This document shows, piece after piece, positions 1-6,128 of a stretch of 23,787 bases of DNA; position 1 is the first letter of the stretch; the number at the start of each line of letters is the position of its first letter. This stretch comes from an uncultured Prevotella sp. (lineage in GTDB: Bacteria; Bacteroidota; Bacteroidia; Bacteroidales; Bacteroidaceae). The stretch lies in NCBI GenBank assembly GCA_934230115.1, contig CAKQEI010000040.1, forward strand, positions 1 through 23,787, written 5' to 3'. Under the pieces are notes generated by a model that did not search any database, was not told the DNA's origin, and worked only from the letters and a program-made list of their open reading frames with translations. A program made the position numbers and the translations under genes.

Positions 1-749
1 TCCACAGCCCTGATAAGGTTGGCTTCGGTGCGCTCGTCGAGACGGTCGAAGAAGTCGGTGATGTCCTTGTCGCTCTGCTCTCCTCGTCCCAGTTGTATAT
101 AGGCAAGCAGTTCGGTTTTGGTCATGTGGAAAGTGGCAAGCACTCGGTTGATTGTAGTGTGATAGTCGGCATTTTCGCATTGCATACCTCGTATGCCTCT
201 TCTTATCATTTCGCCCAACACACACGTGAACATCTCCACAACAATGAATATCACTACTATCTGTTTATTAAATCCTCCGTCGGTGTATAGATAAGCAAAT
301 ACGATTGTGACAATACTTATTATGGCTATTATCGTTGGTATATGTCTGACGACAGCCATAACAAGATAGATGATGAGGGCGAGCGAAATAATCTGGTTGA
401 ACAATATAGTCTGTTCAAAACCCTCAGGACGTTCAACAGCCATATACACAATGCGAGCACTACCGGTCAGCTGTGTCAACAATCCAAACGTGGATATAGC
501 CATCTTTAACGACATGCGACGCGTCATATACAAAACAAACAGCACCACTGTCATCAACCACATCAGAGCTGATATAACATACAGTATGCCGCTGCCGCGT
601 CCTACTATTCCCATGATGTGCATAGGCACACCAGCCACTATCACCGTCAAACTGAGCGTCAAGAATATGATAAGACACAGACGCTGCTGCCAGTTGTTGC
701 TGCGATGGTCGAGAAATCTGGTTAGTCGTTGTATAATTTTTGATTTCAT
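1..749 (-). CDS. Partial gene: unidentified six-helix membrane protein (N-terminal part)
   Basis: An open frame starts at ATG 749 (MKSKIIQRLTRFLD...) and runs without a stop off the left edge, so only about 249 N-terminal residues are visible. After a basic start there are six hydrophobic stretches, roughly residues 25-50, 54-75, 83-105, 116-134, 139-155 and 162-183. A charged, probably cytoplasmic segment follows (...FHMTKTELLAYIQLG..., ...DITDFFDRLDERTEANL...). No catalytic motif is visible and I do not recognise the family. The layout of six helices followed by a soluble tail would suit a membrane-bound sensor or regulator whose effector domain lies beyond the edge, but that is inference. 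A TACCTTTG element at 772-779 on the minus strand could be its promoter. Confidence is high that it is a gene and low for function. Confidence 0.75.
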   Translation of the reverse strand, partial: MKSKIIQRLTRFLDHRSNNWQQRLCLIIFLTLSLTVIVAGVPMHIMGIVGRGSGILYVISALMWLMTVVLFVLYMTRRMSLKMAISTFGLLTQLTGSARIVYMAVERPEGFEQTILFNQIISLALIIYLVMAVVRHIPTIIAIISIVTIVFAYLYTDGGFNKQIVVIFIVVEMFTCVLGEMIRRGIRGMQCENADYHTTINRVLATFHMTKTELLAYIQLGRGEQSDKDITDFFDRLDERTEANLIRAV

Positions 750-771
750 TCTTTTTTGAATTTTGACGCTA

Positions 772-779
772 CAAAGGTA
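772..779 (-). promoter_or_regulatory. Probable -7 element of the minus-strand membrane-protein gene
   Basis: Read on the minus strand this is TACCTTTG, which matches the Bacteroidetes -7 consensus TAnnTTTG. It lies 22 bp upstream of the ATG at 749, which gives a short leader of about 15-20 nt. No good TTTG -33 box lies 19-21 bp further upstream, so strength or activator dependence is uncertain. Confidence 0.5.
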
Positions 780-794
780 GCCTTTTTTCATGAT

Positions 795-842
795 TTTACG
801 CCTTTTTACCCCACTTTTTACGTCTCTTTACGTTATTTTACG
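795..842 (+). repeat. Phased array of TTTACG boxes
   Basis: TTTACG occurs at 795-800, 817-822, 827-832 and 837-842, with TTTACC at 805-810. Start-to-start spacings are 10, 12, 10 and 10 bp, so all five boxes fall on about the same face of the helix. The array ends 12 bp before the TTTG (-33) box at 854 and lies between two divergent promoters. This is the geometry expected of a cooperative activator or repressor site, but no regulator is identified. Confidence 0.5.
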
Positions 843-853
843 GTTGTGTATTT

Positions 854-884
854 TTTGCCTTAATGCTATTTTAAACTAATTTTG
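854..884 (+). promoter_or_regulatory. Complete Bacteroidetes promoter (TTTG-N19-TAATTTTG)
   Basis: TTTG at 854-857 and TAATTTTG at 877-884 are separated by exactly 19 bp, matching the Bacteroidetes sigma-ABfr consensus TTTG-N19-21-TAnnTTTG. Transcription would start near 891. It would run rightward through the small frame at 974 to the terminator at 1062-1112, a transcript of about 220 nt. Confidence 0.7.
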
Positions 885-973
885 CAATTTAGAATAATAA
901 AAACATCAAATAACAGAACTATTGAAAGTTAAATCAACAAACATAATTAATAACGAAAAAAAACATAAAGAAT

Positions 974-1039
974 ATGGATAAGAAAAAGTATCATAAACCG
1001 CAAATCTTTTCGCTACCATCGCCGCATCAACAGCCTTAG
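974..1039 (+). CDS. Tiny reading frame, 21 codons; possibly a broken small-protein gene
   Basis: ATG at 974 opens a frame beginning MDKKKYHKPQIF and ending SPHQQP before TAG at 1037-1039. A lysine/tyrosine-rich start followed by KP is common in very small Bacteroidales proteins, from general knowledge of the group. It sits in its own transcription unit, between a consensus promoter (854-884) and a strong terminator (1062-1112), about 80 nt into the transcript. The frame one step over continues ATIAASTALVQIPQGYLL across the point where this one stops, so a single-base indel after the TTTT run near 1005-1008 could have shortened a longer peptide. Alternatively the unit makes a small RNA. No function can be assigned. 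Confidence 0.35.
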   Translation: MDKKKYHKPQIFSLPSPHQQP

Positions 1040-1061
1040 TGCAAATACCGCAAGGCTACTT

Positions 1062-1112
1062 ACTAAAAAAGGACCGCTGTTCTGATTAATAGAACAGCGG
1101 TCCTTTTTTAGT
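1062..1112. terminator. Bidirectional intrinsic terminator, 22-bp perfect stem
   Basis: An uninterrupted 22-bp stem (1062-1083 with 1091-1112) encloses the 7-nt loop GATTAAT. The GC-rich core GGACCGCTGTTCT is flanked by A6 on the left and T6 on the right, so it works in both directions. It would stop the small transcript from the left and the tig transcript from the right, which ends at 1134. Confidence 0.9.
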
Positions 1113-1133
1113 GTATGTTGCGTAATGTTGAAA

Positions 1134-2495
1134 TTACTTCATCATCTCGTTGAACTCGTCAAGAGTAACCTCCTTGTTGTTGAGAGTTACTGTAGCCTTG
1201 ATAGCGGCAGCAAGCTTAACGTCGATAGCACGCTCTACGAAGTTGTCTACAGCCTCGCGCTTCTTGAGGAGCTCGTTAGCGTAGTTCTCTACGTACTCGT
1301 CAGGAACGTTGGTCATGCCATACTGAGCGAACTGCATGCGAGCCATCTCGATGGCAGCTGCCTTAACGTCAGCATCCTCAATCTTGATCTCGTTAGCCTT
1401 AACGAGCTGCTCCTTGATGAGGTGCCACTTGAGCTGCTTGATGCTCTCTGCGTAGTTCTTCTCTACGAAGTCCTCACCTTTCTCCTTGTTGTTGAGGAGC
1501 ATGATGCGCTTGAGAAGTGCGTCTGGCCATGTCAACTCGCCAACCTTCTCCTCGCAGTATGAGCGAACGTCGAGCATGAACTTGTAGTCGGAGTTGGTCT
1601 CGAGCTGTGGCTTGAGGCTCTCAGCGATCTTGTTGCGGAATTCCTCCTCGCTCTTCACGTTGCCCTCGCCAAATACCTGGTCGAAAAGCTCCTGATTGAG
1701 CTCAGCCTTCTTGAAGCGCTGAATCTCTGTGATCTGATAGCTGAAGTTTGACTCAAGATCCTTGGCAACCTCGCGGTCGATCTTGAGGAGTGCTGAAATC
1801 TCAGCCTCGCCCTCTGGATAAGCCTTGCGTGGGTTGAAGGTGATGATGTCACCAGGCTTAGCGTTCTTGAAGAGGTCCTTCTGCTCGTCAACCTTGATGT
1901 ATGAAGGCATAAGAACAGCACCCTCAACAGTGATGCCACCTTCCTTGGTGTTGCCCTCAGCGTCGAGCTCACGGAGATCGCCCTTGAGCATGTCGTTCTG
2001 CTCAGCGTCATACTCCTCAGCCTTCTCGTACTTGCCTGCACGGCTCTGGAACATCTCAACCTGCTCGTTGATGAGGTTGTCGTCGGCCTTGATTGTATAG
2101 TAGTCAATCTTGTTGCGGCCGTCGAGAGTAACCTTAAACTCAGGAGCTACAGCGATGTCGAATACGAATGTGTAAGGAGCTGGCTTCTCGATGTCAGCCG
2201 GAGTCTCCTGCTTGTCAGAAGGCAGAGGCTCGCCGAGCATCTGGATGTTGTTCTCCTGAATGTACTTGTAGAGCTGCTCGCCAACGAACTTGTTGACAGC
2301 GTCGTAGCGTACAGATGCGCCAAACTGACGCTTGATCAAACCCATAGGAGCCTGGCCCGGACGGAAACCAGGAACGTTAGCCTTCTTACGATAGTCCTTC
2401 AAAGTCTTCTCGACAGAGTCTTTGAAATCTGCTTCTTCGACTGTGATAGTCAACAGACCATTCACTTTGTCGGGATTTTCAAATGAAATGTTCAT
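1134..2495 (-). CDS. tig: Trigger factor, ribosome-associated chaperone
   Basis: 453 residues. Trigger factor docks at the ribosome exit tunnel and shields nascent chains. The N-terminal domain carries the ribosome-binding signature PGFRPGQAPMGLIKRQFG at about residues 42-59, preceded by the usual beta-rich start (MNISFENPDKVNGLLTITVEE). The C-terminal half, from about 250, is helical and charged, ending in the arm region (...NNKEVTLDEFNEMMK). The middle region (about 150-245) has no clear FKBP-type active site, as I would expect in Bacteroidetes homologues, so isomerase activity is doubtful. Length is close to the usual 430-455. It is a single-gene unit, with a TAATTTTG element at 2558-2565 on the minus strand upstream and the shared terminator at 1062-1112 downstream. 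Codon use looks like that of a highly expressed gene. Confidence 0.95.
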   Translation of the reverse strand: MNISFENPDKVNGLLTITVEEADFKDSVEKTLKDYRKKANVPGFRPGQAPMGLIKRQFGASVRYDAVNKFVGEQLYKYIQENNIQMLGEPLPSDKQETPADIEKPAPYTFVFDIAVAPEFKVTLDGRNKIDYYTIKADDNLINEQVEMFQSRAGKYEKAEEYDAEQNDMLKGDLRELDAEGNTKEGGITVEGAVLMPSYIKVDEQKDLFKNAKPGDIITFNPRKAYPEGEAEISALLKIDREVAKDLESNFSYQITEIQRFKKAELNQELFDQVFGEGNVKSEEEFRNKIAESLKPQLETNSDYKFMLDVRSYCEEKVGELTWPDALLKRIMLLNNKEKGEDFVEKNYAESIKQLKWHLIKEQLVKANEIKIEDADVKAAAIEMARMQFAQYGMTNVPDEYVENYANELLKKREAVDNFVERAIDVKLAAAIKATVTLNNKEVTLDEFNEMMK

Positions 2496-2557
2496 TTTCT
2501 TGTTTTAATGTAGAAATTTATATATTGTTATTTATATGCAGTTTTGGCACGTTTGTG

Positions 2558-2565
2558 CAAAATTA
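2558..2565 (-). promoter_or_regulatory. Probable tig -7 element
   Basis: On the minus strand this reads TAATTTTG, a match to TAnnTTTG, 62 bp upstream of the tig start. The -33 region is AT-rich without an exact TTTG. Confidence 0.55.
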
Positions 2566-2670
2566 CACATTTTTTATATATATACGATACTCTGTAGCGA
2601 AAAAAAGTGTGGGATTTTTGCGAATTTAACAAATTATCAACGGTGTGAAGTATAATTCATATTTTTTTGG

Positions 2671-2678
2671 TAAATTTG
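2671..2678 (+). promoter_or_regulatory. Probable promoter -7 element of the PUL regulator gene
   Basis: TAAATTTG matches TAnnTTTG and lies 44 bp before the regulator ATG at 2723, giving a leader of about 38 nt. No TTTG stands at the expected -33 distance, consistent with weak constitutive expression. Confidence 0.5.
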
Positions 2679-2722
2679 CAGCTGACTGTTAACCCTACCT
2701 ATTATATTAAATAAAAAGAAAG

Positions 2723-5683
2723 ATGAAGCATTTCATATTGGCGATTGTGGCATTTCTTGTGTCAGTAGATTGTTTAGCCCAAAGTAGTATACTTGGTAAA
2801 TATAATGTAAGCTATTTGAACATGACAGCAGGAATGCCTACTAATTATGCCGACGACATATACCAAGACTCCTATGGATTCATGTGGATAAGTACACATG
2901 GAGGTGGACTTGTGCGCTATGACGGCTACAAGGTGACGAGTTTCGGCTATACTGCTTCGCCTATAGCATTGCGCAGCAATAGTTGCCGCAATGTGAGCGA
3001 AGACCGTTTCCATCGTCTTTGGATAGCCTTTGAGGAAGGACCGCAGGTGCTTGACCTTGAGACTATGCGGCCAGTTACGCCATCATGCACTAATTCTGCT
3101 ATTGCCGAACATTTGCATCGGGTGTTGGATAGGGCGTGTATACGTACTTATTGCGATTCCAAAGGATGTATTTGGATAACTACTACTACCGAAATCCTGC
3201 GCATCGCATTCGATGAAGTAGGAAAGGTGAATTCTATTTTGTCAATACCCATATCTACTGCTGTACCAGAGTTTGGCATGTGTGATGTTTATGGTCGCGG
3301 CTCGGTTGTGGTGTGCAATAACGGCAAGGTGAGTGAAATAGCCGTTAGGCAGGGAGAGCTTGTAGCTAATGATCTCTCAGCCATGTTCGCACCGTTAGGG
3401 ACACGCTATGCTGGAAGCATAATCAGATATAACAACAAAATATGGCTTGCCACTAATGATGGATTGTTTTGTAGTGATGGTCGACAGTTTTATTCCTACG
3501 ACTCGTGTCATACATTGCAGCACAATGTAGCAACGTGTCTTGCTGTGTCGCCAGAGAACCGTTTGCTCGTAGGAACTCTGTGTGGTGTAGACATCATCGA
3601 CGATCGTACTGGTGGTGTGGAGCATTGGAACAGTATGAGTGTGGTGAATCCTCTAAGCAGCAACTTTGTGAATTCGTTGTTTGCTAATAACGGACAGATA
3701 TGGGTCGGTACAGAGTTGGGTGGTGTGGTGAAACTTGTGCCGCGTCAGTTACAGATAACATACTATACCAACAATCCCGACGATTCTACATCGTTAGCTC
3801 ACAATGCAGTGAACGCAATGTGGGCAGCTCCAGATGGTTCGCTATGGGTAGGTGTAGTAGAGGGTGGATTGAATTGTTTGCGTCCTGGGGCTAAAGGCTT
3901 TATACACTTCAGAACCGACAATTCTAATCTTCAACACAATTCTGTTTCAACACTTGCTGCCGATGCTGACGGTAATCTGTGGATTGGTACTTGGGGTGGA
4001 GGAGTGGCTGTTGTCAATCCCATTCATCCCGACAACATTTGGCGATTATCTGTTGACAATGTCCATCAGCCGATGCTAACGTTTATCGGTGCCCTTGCCT
4101 ATGATAAAATAAATCATGGCATGTGGATAGGTGCCAACGAGGGACTGTTTTTCTACAATCTTAATACTCGAAAACTTGAGGATCCCTTCCCAAGCTGTCG
4201 AGACATTAGGGGATGTATCGGTAGCTTGATAACCCGCGATGGTAATCTTATGGTGGGTTGTTTGCGTGGAATGGTGACTGTGGACCTTAAGTCGCGTCGT
4301 GGTGGCAAGCGTTTTTTCACAGCCCATCACCAGCCTTATAAGCTTGACCGTCCTCAAAGCCGAATTTTCGATAAGATAATATCTTTTTGTCAAACACGCG
4401 ACGGAAAGATATGGATGGGCAGCAATGGTTATGGCATGTACTGCCTTACGCACAGTAAGGATGGTAAGCAAAAGATAGAGACATTTACAACTGCCGATGG
4501 ACTTGCCAACAATTCTGTAACGGGTATTGTCGAGGACAATCAGGGGCGTTTGTGGTTGACTACGGCTTATGGCTTGTCTATATATAATCCTCACACTCGC
4601 CAGTTCAGCAGCTACACTGAAGCCGACGGATTGCTTTGCTCGCAATTCTATTATAATGGTGCCATACGCGACAGTAAAGGTACAATTTATCTCGGCACAG
4701 AGCGTGGAATGATGGCGGTAAAGGGCTTGAGCAATGTGAACAATCAGAAATACAATCTGCGTTTCACTGAACTGAGTGTGAACAATATGCCAGTGTTTGC
4801 AGGAAGTCGACACCTCAGTCGCAATGTTGCCACAGCCCGCAAGATATACTTACACGAGAGTGACCGTTCGTTTACTATCAGTTTCTCTGCCCTCAACTTC
4901 TCGGGAGAAAATCAGGGAGAATATAGCTATCGTATGAAGGGTTACGAGGATGAATGGGTTAAGTTGCCGCCAGGACAACACAGTGTGCGCTATTCTACGC
5001 TGCCAGCAGGCTCATACGAGTTTGTTGTGAAATATTCGCCATATATAGGTTCGGATAATGAGCAGACTATATCAATAGGTGTAAGCGTAAGGCCATACTT
5101 CTATAAGAGTTGGTGGTTTATTGTTATATTAATAATATGTGGAGCTACAGTTGTTAGGTATGTATTCCTTCGCCGTATGGAAAAAATGCGCGAGCGTGAG
5201 GTTAAGTCGCTTTATCAGCCCATTGAGGAAGCGTTGATGGAGAGCGAAGAGCCTGGAGAACTGCAATCGCGCATAAAGTCGATACTCGAAAACCAACGCC
5301 GATATAAGGAAAGTCAGCAAAAGACCATTGAAGCCGACCGTAAGGAGGTGGAAGCAAATGAACGTCCGTTTATGGAGATGGTTATGGATATTATGGAACA
5401 AAACTATAGCAACTCTAAATTTGGTGTGCAAGAGCTTGCTGACGCAATGGGCATAAGTCGTATTATGCTTAGTAAAAGGTTGAATTCGGAAACCGGACTC
5501 CCCACTTCGCAATTTATACGCAACTATCGTATCGACATAGCTAAACGTATGCTTAAGGAGAATGTAGCCAATCGTAATATCACCGAAATAGCCTATCGTG
5601 TGGGCTTTAACGACCCAAAATACTTCACTCGCTGCTTCACAAAGCTCTATGGTGTAGCACCCTCTGCATATAAGGGTGAATAA
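2723..5683 (+). CDS. Membrane-spanning propeller-AraC regulator of the arabinan PUL, lacking kinase and receiver domains
   Basis: 986 residues. A signal peptide (MKHFILAIVAFLVSVDCLAQ) leads into repeated beta-propeller blades with the Reg_prop pattern D..G.(L/M)W(I/V)(G/S)T..GG(L/V) (about 40-680; for example GFMWISTHGGGL, GQIWVGTELGGV, GNLWIGTWGGGV). A Y_Y_Y domain follows (about 709-790), then one membrane helix (about 797-818, WWFIVILIICGATVVRYVFL), a highly charged linker of about 60 residues, and an AraC-type DNA-binding domain (about 880-983; ...VQELADAMGISR..., ...ITEIAYRVGFNDPKYFTRCFTKLYGVAPSAYK). Classical hybrid two-component regulators of PULs carry HisKA, HATPase and receiver domains between the membrane helix and the AraC domain. 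Here none of them fits in the linker, and no kinase boxes appear. The frame is continuous and followed directly by the susC control region, so it is probably the locus regulator, sensing an oligosaccharide in the periplasm and signalling by conformation or oligomerisation. Confidence 0.9.
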   Translation: MKHFILAIVAFLVSVDCLAQSSILGKYNVSYLNMTAGMPTNYADDIYQDSYGFMWISTHGGGLVRYDGYKVTSFGYTASPIALRSNSCRNVSEDRFHRLWIAFEEGPQVLDLETMRPVTPSCTNSAIAEHLHRVLDRACIRTYCDSKGCIWITTTTEILRIAFDEVGKVNSILSIPISTAVPEFGMCDVYGRGSVVVCNNGKVSEIAVRQGELVANDLSAMFAPLGTRYAGSIIRYNNKIWLATNDGLFCSDGRQFYSYDSCHTLQHNVATCLAVSPENRLLVGTLCGVDIIDDRTGGVEHWNSMSVVNPLSSNFVNSLFANNGQIWVGTELGGVVKLVPRQLQITYYTNNPDDSTSLAHNAVNAMWAAPDGSLWVGVVEGGLNCLRPGAKGFIHFRTDNSNLQHNSVSTLAADADGNLWIGTWGGGVAVVNPIHPDNIWRLSVDNVHQPMLTFIGALAYDKINHGMWIGANEGLFFYNLNTRKLEDPFPSCRDIRGCIGSLITRDGNLMVGCLRGMVTVDLKSRRGGKRFFTAHHQPYKLDRPQSRIFDKIISFCQTRDGKIWMGSNGYGMYCLTHSKDGKQKIETFTTADGLANNSVTGIVEDNQGRLWLTTAYGLSIYNPHTRQFSSYTEADGLLCSQFYYNGAIRDSKGTIYLGTERGMMAVKGLSNVNNQKYNLRFTELSVNNMPVFAGSRHLSRNVATARKIYLHESDRSFTISFSALNFSGENQGEYSYRMKGYEDEWVKLPPGQHSVRYSTLPAGSYEFVVKYSPYIGSDNEQTISIGVSVRPYFYKSWWFIVILIICGATVVRYVFLRRMEKMREREVKSLYQPIEEALMESEEPGELQSRIKSILENQRRYKESQQKTIEADRKEVEANERPFMEMVMDIMEQNYSNSKFGVQELADAMGISRIMLSKRLNSETGLPTSQFIRNYRIDIAKRMLKENVANRNITEIAYRVGFNDPKYFTRCFTKLYGVAPSAYKGE

Positions 5684-5769
5684 CGCAAAGAGTAATAATT
5701 AATCATCCACTATATACAAATCTGTCCACGTAGTTGATTTATGTCATTTCTCCTGTGTGGGTACACAAT

Positions 5770-5831
5770 AGGTGGACAAATCCGTAAATATGGTAAAATC
5801 AGCATGTTTACGGTATTTGTCCACCTTTTTT
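5770..5831 (+). terminator. 19-bp hairpin plus T6: regulator terminator and/or operator
   Basis: The left arm 5770-5788 (AGGTGGACAAATCCGTAAA) pairs with 5807-5826, with a single bulged T, across an 18-nt loop. Six Ts follow at 5826-5831. By shape it is an intrinsic terminator about 90 bp after the regulator stop codon. Its outer arms also carry the GTGGAC/GTCCAC word that recurs in the region, so it may double as a dyad protein-binding site. Confidence 0.6.
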
Positions 5832-5840
5832 ATCTCATTT

Positions 5841-5875
5841 ATCCACCTATGAAGGCCCGAATAAGTGTAATTTTG
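5841..5875 (+). promoter_or_regulatory. Probable activator-dependent susC promoter
   Basis: TAATTTTG at 5868-5875 fits the -7 consensus. The spot where a TTTG -33 box should be (about 5845-5848) is instead covered by ATCCACC at 5841-5847. That is the second of two same-orientation boxes 22 bp apart, the other being GTCCACC at 5819-5825. This fits a promoter that needs an activator bound at -35, plausibly the AraC domain of the upstream regulator. The start would be near 5882. Confidence 0.5.
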
Positions 5876-6002
5876 CCACTGAAAAATAACGAGTGCAACA
5901 ATATGTACTTGCATCTCGCTTGTTATGCGATCTTTAATATTTACCTTATACCAATAACTGTAATCACATTGTCTAAGAACATAGAGACACGATGGATGTA
6001 AA

Positions 6003-6032
6003 GAAAGTGGATTACTGTCATGGTCCACTTTC
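6003..6032 (+). repeat. Perfect 9-bp inverted repeat in the susC leader
   Basis: GAAAGTGGA (6003-6011) and TCCACTTTC (6024-6032) are exact inverted copies around a 12-nt spacer. The right arm contains GTCCAC, shared with the upstream boxes. If transcription starts near 5882 this lies in the leader RNA and could act as a hairpin. As DNA it could be a downstream binding site. Confidence 0.55.
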
Positions 6033-6128
6033 ACATCTATACTAAACAATTATTGAAAGGTATATATTAACCCGTGAACATTAAATCGAAAAAATAGAAC
6101 TAATAAAATAAACCTAAATTCCAAAACA

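Larger units (their letters stand above)
5684..6128 (+). other. Control region between regulator and susC
   Basis: 445 bp without a convincing gene. It contains a cluster of GTCCAC/GTGGAC hexamers in both orientations (5724-5729, 5772-5777, 5819-5824, 6023-6028 and weaker ATCCAC/AGTGGA variants at 5705, 5841 and 6006). It also holds two inverted repeats built from them, a TAATTTTG promoter element at 5868-5875, and an A-rich untranslated leader of about 245 nt. The leader begins with an imperfect hairpin (ATAAC-GAG-TGCAA at 5886-5898 pairing with 5909-5926). Short open frames here are AT-rich and show no coding character. Confidence 0.7.

Noticed and set aside
2723..5683. The missing kinase being due to a frameshift with remnants nearby
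   Set aside because: The frame is continuous from signal peptide to AraC domain, and no H-box, ATP-binding or receiver motifs are visible in other frames of the gene or in the flanking gaps.
5741..6049. Overlapping short open frames on both strands in the regulator-susC gap
   Set aside because: They cover inverted repeats and the susC promoter, are AT-rich, and have no homologous look.
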